Shown in pieces: positions 1 to 5,876 of a DNA stretch of 7,525 bases. How positions within the stretch are numbered: the first letter of the stretch is position 1; each line of letters starts with the position of its first letter. This DNA comes from Clostridiales bacterium (GTDB lineage: Bacteria > Bacillota > Clostridia > Christensenellales > DUVY01). The notes under the pieces were generated by a model. It was not told where the DNA came from. It was given only the letters and a program-made list of their open reading frames with translations, and did no database searches. The DNA lies in the NCBI GenBank assembly GCA_031290295.1, contig JAITNT010000256.1, positions 1 through 7,525 on the forward strand. The letters are read 5' to 3'. The position numbers and the translations under genes were made by a program.

Positions 1-1
1 G

Positions 2-1273
2 GCGGGCGCGACGGCGTTCAAATATGTCGAAAACCGGCTCGGCTACAGGCTTGTTCTTCGCGATGCCAAAAACACCGCCTCGACAGCAAGCGGCGGCAAA
101 CTCGCGTTTGAAGGTAAAATTCAAAACGTCGGCTTCGGAAATATGCTTAACTCCAAAAAAGCGCAGATAATTCTCGCCAAAAAAGACGGCTCCAAAACAT
201 ATCGGCAGGATGTCAACCTTAATCTAAACGAATGGTTGGCGGCGGATAACGGTCATGAAAAGGTCGCGGACGTTGTTGATTTCGGCTTCGAAATCGACAT
301 GAAGGAAGAGAGCGTCAACTATACCGACGGCGCTTACGATATTTATTTGAGAATATACGGCGCCGATGAAAAAATAACGGACGGCAATTTGCGCACGGTA
401 AGGCTTGCTAACGACGGTGTTTGGAACGCGGAATTAGGCGCGAACCGTATAGGCACGGTAAGAACCGGCGACGTTAAGGTTGTCACCTTCAAAAATACCG
501 ACGGCGCGAAGCTTGCCGAGGTCGATACTACGGCGGGCGGTTCGGTGACGTATAACGGCGCGGTTCCCGTAAGCCCCGACAGGACGGTTTCGGTAGATTA
601 CGAGTTTGTCGGGTGGGATTCATCCCTGGAGAACATCACGGCGGATAAGGCGGTTACCGCCGTTTATAATCAAATTGTCAGGAAATATTCCGTAAGCTAT
701 CTCGATTACGCGGGCGGGCTGATAGGCTCTCAAAGGTTTGACTACGACACCGTGTTAGATCCCGCTCAAATGCTTGCGGCGGATACATGGTATGAGGGCG
801 TTTATAAAAATGTTTTCAGCGGCTGGAAGGATTTTCAGGCGGGAGTTACCAAGGTAACGGGTGATATAAGCTTCACCGCGGATTACGCGCGGGCTTTCCG
901 CGAGTACACAATAACCTTTAATCTTAACGGCGGTACGTTAGTAAGCGGCGTTTTACGGCAGGAGATAACCTATATGCAGTCTGCCGCCGCGCCCGTAGCG
1001 ACACGGGACGGATATATCTTCATAGGCTGGACGGATTCTATCGGGTATTGGGAGGTCGCCGGGGATACCGAGGTTAGGGCGATATGGCTCAAGGCGGTTT
1101 CTCCTCCCGGCGGCGGCGACCCCGTTGCGCCCGACGGGCTTCCCGGCGGAGCGATCGCGGGGATAGCGGCGGGCGCGGTAGTGATAGCGGCGGCGGTCGG
1201 ATTCTCGGTATTTTGGTTCGGCGTGAAGAAAAAAAGCTTTGCGCAGTTAGGCGGAATATTTAAGAAAAAGTAA
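2..1273 (+). CDS. Surface protein, C-terminal part: DUF4832 end, three InlB-type FxGW repeats, membrane anchor (5' end outside window)
   Basis: The frame is open from base 2 (423 codons visible), so the ATG at 143 is internal and the true start lies upstream of the window. The first ~150 residues, opening with ENRLGYRLVLRDA and then NVGFGN, resemble the C-terminal beta-sandwich part of DUF4832 and align by pattern with the same region of the next gene (YKRMGYHFVVSRS), so the two are probably tandem paralogs. Three InlB B-repeat/Listeria-Bacteroides-type units follow, at about 475-669, 683-888 and 902-1087, each with an aromatic-x-Gly-Trp signature (FVGWDS, FSGWKD, FIGWTD). A Pro/Gly spacer leads to a hydrophobic segment (1151-1225) and a Lys-rich tail, as in a C-terminal membrane anchor on the extracellular side. 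No LPXTG is present, nor the Cys-Gly motif of the two following genes. The family is glycoside-hydrolase-like by fold, but the barrel is not visible here, so activity cannot be judged. Confidence 0.85.
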   Translation, partial: AGATAFKYVENRLGYRLVLRDAKNTASTASGGKLAFEGKIQNVGFGNMLNSKKAQIILAKKDGSKTYRQDVNLNLNEWLAADNGHEKVADVVDFGFEIDMKEESVNYTDGAYDIYLRIYGADEKITDGNLRTVRLANDGVWNAELGANRIGTVRTGDVKVVTFKNTDGAKLAEVDTTAGGSVTYNGAVPVSPDRTVSVDYEFVGWDSSLENITADKAVTAVYNQIVRKYSVSYLDYAGGLIGSQRFDYDTVLDPAQMLAADTWYEGVYKNVFSGWKDFQAGVTKVTGDISFTADYARAFREYTITFNLNGGTLVSGVLRQEITYMQSAAAPVATRDGYIFIGWTDSIGYWEVAGDTEVRAIWLKAVSPPGGGDPVAPDGLPGGAIAGIAAGAVVIAAAVGFSVFWFGVKKKSFAQLGGIFKKK

Positions 1274-1323
1274 ACGGAGCTTCGCATAACGGCTTGCGGT
1301 ACTTACCAAAGAAATTAACGGTC

Positions 1324-1332
1324 GGGAGGTGA
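1324..1332 (+). promoter_or_regulatory. Ribosome binding site that decides the start of the DUF4874/DUF4832 gene
   Basis: GGGAGGTGA is a near-perfect Shine-Dalgarno sequence, 8 nt before the ATG at 1341. The in-frame GTG at 1329 lies inside this site, so it cannot be a start served by it. Choosing ATG 1341 removes four residues and gives a normal signal peptide beginning MLNKNTF. Confidence 0.85.
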
Positions 1333-1340
1333 TCGGCAGC

Positions 1341-3260
1341 ATGCTTAACAAAAATACGTTCATCAGTCGCATCGGCGCAAAAGCGGCGGCGTTAGCTTTG
1401 ATTATGCTTATTATCCTTTCGGCGTTGACGGCGGGCGGACGGGTCTACGCCGACGCCGAGGGAGAGCCCGACAATGTTTTCAATCCCGGCGAGCTGTCGG
1501 GCGCGGCGGCGGTTTTTGAAAATCCGCTCAAGGGCTGGGCGCCGAATCTCACCGGATATTCCGCGGGCGGGCACGCTCAACCGGTCAATATGTATTACAC
1601 CGAAATTCAATGGAAGAATTTTGAACCGACTAAGGGCGTATACAATTTCGGCAGTATTGAAACGAACAACTTTAATAGCGCCAAGGCGGCGGGAAAGCAT
1701 CTGATTATCAGGTTTTTGCTCGATAACCCGTTGCAGACCTCGCTCACTCAAAACACCGACGGAACCTGGCCGGCCGGAGCCTACCACATGGAAATACCCG
1801 CATGGGTCTACGACGAAACGGTCGCGGAATTCGGAGGGGACGCAAGCAAGGCGGGAATATACTACGCCGCCAAGGAATCGGCAAGCGACACCCGGTATAA
1901 CCGTTTCGGTTTCAGCCCTAACTATTACAGCGAGAGCTTGCTTGACGGCTTCAGAAACGCCGTCGCGGCGCTTGCGGAGCGTTACGACGGCGACCCCTTT
2001 ATCGCGGTGGCGCAGCTGGGAGGCTTAGGGCATTGGGGCGAGCTGCATACGGTGTACGTAGAGTCTATGTACGGCAATCAAAACGGCATAAAGGGTAACC
2101 CCGAGCGGCATCACGAGCTTGTCGGTATGTATCCTATGGAAGCGCGGTCGAGAGAATTTTTTGAATGCTTCGAGGCATTTGAAAACAAGCAGATAGTTAT
2201 GAGATATCCCGCTAATATCGCTATCGATAACGGCTGGGGGCTGTATAACGATTATTTCGGAATTTACGGCGAGGGCGGAGTAGGCAGTCACCCCACGTAT
2301 GTGGACGCGCTGAAATACGGTTTTAATAAATCCGAGACCGGAGAGTATACTCCTCCTTATGCCGACTGGTGGAAAAACATGATGTTCGGCGGAGAGATAA
2401 GCGCGTTTTCTAGTACGCTTATGCGCGACTGCTTCACGACTAATACGAACGCGGCAAACGTCAGGAATTTTGCCAACACGCTCAATCAAATAGAAACGCA
2501 GCACGTCACATGGTTAGGTCCAAGCACCGCTTATAGCGCAAGCGCCTCCGGAAGTACGGCTTACAACGCCTCGCAGTTAGCTAATCTTTATACGGTGTAT
2601 AAGCGAATGGGTTATCACTTTGTGGTGTCCCGGAGCGCGGTTTGGATAGGCGGGGAGGCGTTGCACGCGCGCATTACCGTCGCCAACAAGGGCGTGGCGC
2701 CCTTTTATGCGGCGGGGTATTCGGTAGAGGTATATTTACTCGACGAAGAGCAAAATATTTTGGAAACCGTCAAATCGGACGCGGATATTAGGGAGTGGGC
2801 GGACGATTCCGACTCTAACCTCGAGGTGGATATTCCGTATACCGTTTCGGAAGAGGGCAGATACCGTCTGGGTATAGCGATTATAGACGACGCGACCGGA
2901 TTACCCGCGATAAAATTCGGCAACACCGGCGAAATAGCTTCCTCTAAACGTATTGTCCTCAATAACCTCTGGCTTACCGCTAACGATACGGAGGGCTTGC
3001 CTCCTGACGGCGGCGGCGACGGCGATACCGGCGGCGGCGACAACGGCGAAGGGAACGTGCCGGGAGACAACGGCGGCGGCGACGGGCTGATTCCGGATCC
3101 GCAGCTTCCCGTGTCTCCGGGCTCGGGCGGTTGCGGTTCGTTGTACGGGAGCGCGGCGGGCGGTTCCGGCGGCGCGGCGTCCGCGGTTATAATTTGCGCA
3201 GGCGTTTTGTTCATATGCTTTAGGGGCAGGCGGCGGGAAAATGAGCTTGCCGACGGATAA
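1341..3260 (+). CDS. Secreted, membrane-anchored DUF4874/DUF4832 protein (glycoside-hydrolase-like)
   Basis: This is a complete 639-residue protein. Residues 1-37 form a signal peptide: basic start, hydrophobic core AAALALIMLIILSAL, likely cleavage after VYA (residue 37) or ADA. The mature protein opens with the DUF4874 motif NPLKGWAPN, followed by YYTEIQWKNFEPTKGVYNF, a pattern shared with beta/alpha-barrel glycosidases. The segment LGGLGHWGELHT carries a conserved Glu (residue 234, codon 2040-2042), a candidate catalytic or ligand residue. The DUF4832 half follows (IVMRYP, then HVTWLGPSTAY) and ends in a beta-sandwich (ITVANKGVAPFY) near 2980. A Gly/Asp-rich low-complexity spacer (about 3000-3120) leads to GSGGCGS (Cys codon 3132-3134), a hydrophobic segment and the basic tail RGRRR. 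It lies 67 bp after the preceding paralog, with no clear promoter in the gap, so co-transcription is likely. The family has no firmly assigned reaction known to me; polysaccharide cleavage or binding at the envelope is an inference. Confidence 0.88.
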   Translation: MLNKNTFISRIGAKAAALALIMLIILSALTAGGRVYADAEGEPDNVFNPGELSGAAAVFENPLKGWAPNLTGYSAGGHAQPVNMYYTEIQWKNFEPTKGVYNFGSIETNNFNSAKAAGKHLIIRFLLDNPLQTSLTQNTDGTWPAGAYHMEIPAWVYDETVAEFGGDASKAGIYYAAKESASDTRYNRFGFSPNYYSESLLDGFRNAVAALAERYDGDPFIAVAQLGGLGHWGELHTVYVESMYGNQNGIKGNPERHHELVGMYPMEARSREFFECFEAFENKQIVMRYPANIAIDNGWGLYNDYFGIYGEGGVGSHPTYVDALKYGFNKSETGEYTPPYADWWKNMMFGGEISAFSSTLMRDCFTTNTNAANVRNFANTLNQIETQHVTWLGPSTAYSASASGSTAYNASQLANLYTVYKRMGYHFVVSRSAVWIGGEALHARITVANKGVAPFYAAGYSVEVYLLDEEQNILETVKSDADIREWADDSDSNLEVDIPYTVSEEGRYRLGIAIIDDATGLPAIKFGNTGEIASSKRIVLNNLWLTANDTEGLPPDGGGDGDTGGGDNGEGNVPGDNGGGDGLIPDPQLPVSPGSGGCGSLYGSAAGGSGGAASAVIICAGVLFICFRGRRRENELADG

Positions 3261-3311
3261 AATTATCAAAACGCTTCGGCGTTTTGCAAAAATATAAAAA
3301 AATTATCAAAA
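3259..3311. repeat. Pair of 13-bp direct repeats flanking a hairpin
   Basis: AAAATTATCAAAA occurs at 3259-3271 and again at 3299-3311, 40 bp apart. The first copy overlaps the stop codon of the DUF4832 gene and the second runs into the Shine-Dalgarno of the next gene (AGGAGAG, 3311-3317). The hairpin at 3267-3286 lies between and partly within the first copy. Function is unknown; the A/T-rich composition makes chance similarity possible. Confidence 0.55.
3267..3286 (+). terminator. UUCG-tetraloop hairpin between surface genes 2 and 3 (weak or partial terminator)
   Basis: CAAAACGC-TTCG-GCGTTTTG forms a perfect 8-bp stem closed by a cUUCGg tetraloop, a very stable RNA loop. No T-tract follows (the next bases are CAAAAATA), so it is not a canonical intrinsic terminator; the Ts lie within the 3' arm. 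It could attenuate read-through, protect the upstream mRNA 3' end, or act as a processing boundary between two cistrons. Confidence 0.5.
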
Positions 3312-3327
3312 GGAGAGTCTAAAAAAA

Positions 3328-4206
3328 ATGAAAAAGAAGAAGTGTTTAAGGTTCGCGCCGATAGCGGTTATACTGGCATTTGCGGTATCGATTACCGTTT
3401 TGCCCGGTCTGACCGCAAGCCCGTTAAGGGCTAAGGCGGCGGGGGACGTTATCGAGCAGACGTTAACCGACGACGGGTGGGGCTTTGCTAATATCGGGGC
3501 GAATATCGCTACCGGACTTTACGGAGACACCGGAGCGAATGGCGACAAATATATCGTATACGTTGATGCCGCCGCCGTCGATCTCGCGTATATTATCAAG
3601 GTCGGGTACAGCGAATGGGGCGTAGCGCATCCCGGCGTGAACGTCACCTACCGTCCCGCGCCGGGCAGAGACAGGGTGGCTATCAACGCCGGCGTTAAGG
3701 ATGATGTGGCCGTCGGCAGCGGCTCTTACGCCAACAGCGACGTTTCCGCCGACGAAATGTTTTATTTTAATTCGGGCGCAACCTCGCCGTCCGTAGTTAC
3801 CTTTGAAAATTTTGACTTTACCCTGTGCGCCAACGGCATGACAAGCGCTACCGGCGGCTTCGCGGGCAGCGCTAACGGACGCCATACCCTGATTATGAAC
3901 GACTGTACCCTTACCGATTACCGTTACCGTTCCGCCTCTACCACGATTTTTACCGGTAACGCAAGCACGGTGATACTTAACAACAGCCAGATTTATAAAA
4001 GCACGAATTGTACGGGTACTTATAATATGTTTGCGGGCGGTACAAATCAGAATTATATGACGCTTGTTCTTACCGGCGGCAGCACATACGACGGCAACAT
4101 AAGTAACGTTTGCGTGTACGATTACAGAGACCTTACCGTAAGCCTCGACGAAAGCGCGGGGGGGGGGGCTTATATCCATTACCTCCCAAGGACAAGTCAG
4201 GCGTAA
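3328..4206 (+). CDS. Secreted beta-helix-like surface protein, N-terminal part of a gene frameshifted at a poly-G run
   Basis: The ATG at 3328 is preceded by AGGAGAG (3311-3317) with a 10-nt gap. Residues 1-37 are a signal peptide: MKKKK, hydrophobic core AVILAFAVSITVL, likely cleavage after AKA. The mature part (to about residue 275) is rich in Asn, Thr, Gly and Ser, with recurring short strands such as VVTFENFDFTLC, HTLIMNDCTLTDY, STVILNNSQIYK and MTLVLTGGSTYDG. This periodicity is typical of right-handed beta-helix (pectate-lyase-like) surface proteins, which bind or cleave polysaccharide or act as adhesins; no catalytic site is identifiable. The frame crosses the 11-G run and ends 16 residues after ESA at the TAA 4204-4206, with an unconvincing tail (YIHYLPRTSQA). 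The natural continuation is in the +1 frame. As read, the product is 292 residues, with a signal peptide but no membrane anchor. It follows the DUF4832 gene by 67 bp and may be co-transcribed with it. Confidence 0.8.
   Translation: MKKKKCLRFAPIAVILAFAVSITVLPGLTASPLRAKAAGDVIEQTLTDDGWGFANIGANIATGLYGDTGANGDKYIVYVDAAAVDLAYIIKVGYSEWGVAHPGVNVTYRPAPGRDRVAINAGVKDDVAVGSGSYANSDVSADEMFYFNSGATSPSVVTFENFDFTLCANGMTSATGGFAGSANGRHTLIMNDCTLTDYRYRSASTTIFTGNASTVILNNSQIYKSTNCTGTYNMFAGGTNQNYMTLVLTGGSTYDGNISNVCVYDYRDLTVSLDESAGGGAYIHYLPRTSQA
4158..4168 (+). repeat. Homopolymeric tract of 11 G at the frameshift of the third surface gene
   Basis: Eleven consecutive Gs sit exactly where coding potential passes from the frame of ATG 3328 to the +1 frame. 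Deleting one G (10 Gs) reads Ala-Gly-Gly-Gly-Leu-Ile-Ser-Ile-Thr and fuses both halves into one protein of 693 residues (3328-5410) with a signal peptide and a C-terminal anchor. Long G-tracts inside surface-protein genes are known slipped-strand contingency loci in several bacteria, and also a common site of sequencing error; the sequence alone cannot separate these. Confidence 0.85.
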
Positions 4207-5410
4207 CAATAACGGCACGTCCGCGGATATAGCGACCGTACTTTATTATACGCTCGACGGTAGCGATCCCGCCGGCGAAAATAAAATATTATATTCCGAG
4301 CCGTTTGCCGTAGAAGCCCCCAACACCGTAGTCAAGGTTTCCGCGTATATTCCGACGACAGGCTCGGGAAATTCGCTGAGGAAAGAAATGTACAGCCCCG
4401 CTATGACGTTTATCGCTAACGCGACGATTTTGGAAAGCGATCTCACGTTAGATTATGCGGACAGGACGATAGCCTTTGCCTCCTCGGTAGAGGTATCCAG
4501 AAGCGACGCCTTCAGCGTGCTTTTGGAGAGCGGCGATACCGTAGTCCCGGGTGAAACCCTGTACGCAAGGCTGGCGTCGAACCCCGACGCGGTTTTGACC
4601 TATGTCGTGCCTCAACCCGAGGCGCCCGCGGGTATTTCGCTGACGGAGAGAACCACGACGGCTATTTCGGTTACGGAGATTACGGGCGTAGAATACAAGC
4701 TTTCCACCGAGACCGAGGTCGGCACGTGGCAGGACGGGGCGGCGTTTACCGAGCTTACGGTAGGCACGGCGTATACTCTTCACGCGAGGTTTAAGGCGAC
4801 GGCGGAGGCTTTTGAATCGGCAGAATTTACTCTGTCCGTAAGCACAATAGGCATCAAGCCTACGCCTACGGCGGCGGACGTTACCGTTAACTATGCAAAC
4901 CTTACGATAACCTTTACCGGCTTACAGGTGAGCCGCGTATCGGGCTCCTGGACGGCGGCTAATTTGGTCGCTAATAACGGCGCCGTTACCCCCGGCGCGA
5001 CTCTGTACGTCCGGGCGCCCGCGGATGAGAATAATAATCAGAGCGCGGTGTTTACGCTTGTGCTGCCCGCGCGTCCCGCCGCCCCGACGGTTACAAGTAC
5101 GGTTACCGCCGATTCTATAACCCTTACCGCGCCCGCGGGAACGGAGTTCAAATTAGCCGACGGGCAATGGGTCGATACGGCGGAATTTACCGGGCTTGCC
5201 GCCGAAACGGAGTATACGTTTACCGTAAGACTCAAGAGCACCGCTTCGGCGTTTGCCTCCGAGGAAGCGACCGTAAAGGCGACTACCGAAAAGGCGCCCG
5301 GCGTCCCGGGCGGCGGCGGTTGCGGCGGAGCGGTAACAGCGGGCACAATGCTGTCTATTTTGGGAGCGCTCGCGCTGGTCGCCGTTTTCAAACGCAAAAA
5401 GATAGCGTAA
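4169..5410 (+). CDS. C-terminal part of the frameshifted surface protein: chitobiase C-terminal-like domain, duplicated two-domain module, Cys-Gly membrane anchor
   Basis: This frame is open from the G-run; its first ATG is at 4388, preceded by a GAGGAAAG that resembles a Shine-Dalgarno. Starting there would cut a domain and leave no signal peptide, so I treat it as the rest of the gene beginning at 3328. The first domain (about 4217-4430) contains LYYTLDGSDP (4241-4270), the hallmark of the chitobiase/beta-hexosaminidase C-terminal-like domain, an Ig-like accessory domain often seen in carbohydrate-active surface proteins. Next come two copies of a ~136-residue unit (4439-4846 and 4877-5287), each a short strand-rich domain followed by a fibronectin-III-like domain. 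The end is PGGGGCGG (Cys codon 5321-5323), a hydrophobic segment (TMLSILGALALVAVF) and KRKK, a membrane anchor like that of the DUF4832 protein upstream. Either a phase-OFF gene, a true pseudogene or a sequencing artefact explains the break. Confidence 0.78.
   Translation, partial: LISITSQGQVRRNNNGTSADIATVLYYTLDGSDPAGENKILYSEPFAVEAPNTVVKVSAYIPTTGSGNSLRKEMYSPAMTFIANATILESDLTLDYADRTIAFASSVEVSRSDAFSVLLESGDTVVPGETLYARLASNPDAVLTYVVPQPEAPAGISLTERTTTAISVTEITGVEYKLSTETEVGTWQDGAAFTELTVGTAYTLHARFKATAEAFESAEFTLSVSTIGIKPTPTAADVTVNYANLTITFTGLQVSRVSGSWTAANLVANNGAVTPGATLYVRAPADENNNQSAVFTLVLPARPAAPTVTSTVTADSITLTAPAGTEFKLADGQWVDTAEFTGLAAETEYTFTVRLKSTASAFASEEATVKATTEKAPGVPGGGGCGGAVTAGTMLSILGALALVAVFKRKKIA
4439..5287 (+). 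repeat. Two diverged tandem copies of a ~146-codon two-domain protein module
   Basis: Copy 1 (4439-4846) begins DLTLDYADRTIAF and copy 2 (4877-5287) begins DVTVNYANLTITF. Matching landmarks occur in the same order: VEVSR / LQVSR, VVPGETLYAR / VTPGATLYVR, GVEYKLS / GTEFKLA, GTAYTLHARFKATAEAF / ETEYTFTVRLKSTASAF. The period is 438 bp. DNA identity is low, so the duplication is old and kept at protein level. Confidence 0.8.
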
Positions 5411-5496
5411 TTTGACTTATAACCTATGTCACAACTATTTCAATGCCGGCGCGCAGTTGAGAACGTCTTGTTGCCGTCCGCTTTTTATCACAACCC

Positions 5497-5534
5497 CCGA
5501 ACAGGCTGTCTCATAAGTGAGACAGCCTGTTCGG
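5497..5534. repeat. Perfect 17-bp inverted repeat, 4-nt loop
   Basis: CCGAACAGGCTGTCTCA, loop TAAG, then the exact reverse complement. The RNA hairpin would be very stable, but neither side is followed by a T-tract (GCGCGGAG to the right). It lies 87 bp after the last surface gene and may terminate that transcript or form a stable 3' end on either strand. The GGCTGTCTCA/TGAGACAGCC core reminds me of motifs near insertion-sequence ends in Clostridia, so a mobile-element remnant is an alternative; no transposase is nearby. Confidence 0.75.
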
Positions 5535-5611
5535 CGCGGAGTGAAGAAAAGCCCTATGTATGTCTATGCTAGCCGTGCCTAATACGATTGAAACCCTATC
5601 AGTCCTTAGCG

Positions 5612-5644
5612 CCGGAGGAATCCGGTTTAATTTTATTCTTTTAT
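5612..5644 (+). terminator. Candidate intrinsic terminator upstream of hrcA
   Basis: CCGGA-GGAA-TCCGG forms a 5-bp stem with a GNRA tetraloop (5612-5625), extendable by a G-U pair. It is followed directly by a T-rich stretch (TTTAATTTTATTCTTTTAT, 5626-5644). The stem is short, but the arrangement is right for the + strand. It would stop read-through from the surface cluster before the hrcA promoter. Confidence 0.55.
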
Positions 5645-5709
5645 CTCATTCCGCATTGCCGCATATAGCAAGCGGCTTCCGGATTGCCGCGTTCGCTTTA
5701 ACCGCCTCG

Positions 5710-5747
5710 AAAAAAATTTCAAAAAAATTTCAAAATGTTGCAAAAAA
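5710..5747. promoter_or_regulatory. Phased A-tracts / UP-like element upstream of the hrcA promoter
   Basis: Two perfect tandem 11-bp copies of AAAAAAATTTC (5710-5720, 5721-5731) are followed by shorter A-tracts at 5732-5735 and 5742-5747. The spacing is close to one helical turn, which favours intrinsic DNA curvature. Lying just before the -35 box, the element is well placed to raise promoter strength through the RNA polymerase alpha subunit. Confidence 0.55.
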
Positions 5748-5750
5748 CAG

Positions 5751-5780
5751 TTGACAACGCTTTAGGGCGTATGGTATATT
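5751..5780 (+). promoter_or_regulatory. Housekeeping (sigma-A type) promoter of hrcA-grpE
   Basis: TTGACA (5751-5756) is a perfect -35 box. TATATT (5775-5780), five of six matches to TATAAT, is the -10 box with an 18-bp spacer. Transcription would start near 5787, just before the CIRCE operator, leaving a ~90-nt leader before hrcA. Confidence 0.82.
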
Positions 5781-5791
5781 TCTATTGTGAG

Positions 5792-5818
5792 TTGGCAGTC
5801 TAAGGGCTAGAGTGCTAG
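5792..5818. promoter_or_regulatory. CIRCE operator (HrcA binding site)
   Basis: TTGGCAGTC-N9-GAGTGCTAG matches the CIRCE consensus TTAGCACTC-N9-GAGTGCTAA at 7 of 9 positions in the left arm and 8 of 9 in the right, with the exact 9-bp spacer. It lies just downstream of the predicted start of transcription and upstream of hrcA itself, the classical autoregulatory arrangement: HrcA bound here blocks transcription until heat stress titrates GroEL away. Confidence 0.88.
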
Positions 5819-5841
5819 TGAACAAAGCAACGGAGTGCTAT
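5815..5841. promoter_or_regulatory. Possible second, degenerate CIRCE site
   Basis: GAGTGCTA recurs at 5833-5840, 23 bp after the first copy. Read as a CIRCE right arm (GAGTGCTAT), its left arm would be CTAGTGAAC after a 9-bp spacer, only 5 of 9 matches, overlapping the first operator by 4 bp. It may be a secondary or half operator. Confidence 0.4.
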
Positions 5842-5876
5842 CAAGATAATGTCGGCGAGCGCCAAAGGAGGGGTAA

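Larger units (their letters stand above)
5411..5750. other. Non-coding spacer between the surface cluster and the heat-shock operon
   Basis: I find no convincing gene here. A 64-codon ORF (5560-5754) has no good ribosome site, and its last codons run through the A-tracts, reaching the -35 box. The region carries a perfect inverted repeat (5497-5534), a terminator-like hairpin (5612-5644) and A-tracts leading into the hrcA promoter. ATTGCCGC occurs twice (5655-5662, 5683-5690); no role is evident. Confidence 0.7.

Noticed and set aside
1329..1340. GTG at 1329 as the start of the DUF4832 gene
   Set aside because: The GTG is part of the Shine-Dalgarno sequence that serves the ATG at 1341.
3000..3090. 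Gly/Asp-rich GGGDGDTGGGDNGEGN stretch as an RTX-type calcium-binding repeat
   Set aside because: The nonapeptide period GGxGxDxUx is not kept; a flexible spacer before the anchor explains it better.
2705..3269. Long Pro/Ala-rich minus-strand ORFs opposite the end of the DUF4832 gene
   Set aside because: They are the antisense of the Gly/Asp-rich repeat linker (GGC and GAC codons) and have no start signals or recognisable domains.
4378..4390. Independent gene starting at ATG 4388 with its own ribosome site
   Set aside because: The frame is open and domain-coherent upstream to the G-run (LYYTLDGSDP at 4241-4270); starting at 4388 would split the chitobiase-like domain and leave no export signal.
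5412..5440. Possible promoter TTGACT ... TATTTC that could drive a small RNA ending at the 5497-5534 hairpin
   Set aside because: The -10 box matches only three of six positions and nothing else supports a transcript.
5651..5690. Short inverted repeat GCCGC/GCGGC and duplicated ATTGCCGC
   Set aside because: The arms are only 5 bp with a 9-nt loop, so chance is a sufficient explanation.
5560..5754. A 64-codon + strand ORF in the spacer before hrcA
   Set aside because: It lacks a clear Shine-Dalgarno, runs through the candidate terminator and the A-tracts, and overlaps the -35 box; its composition is that of non-coding DNA.
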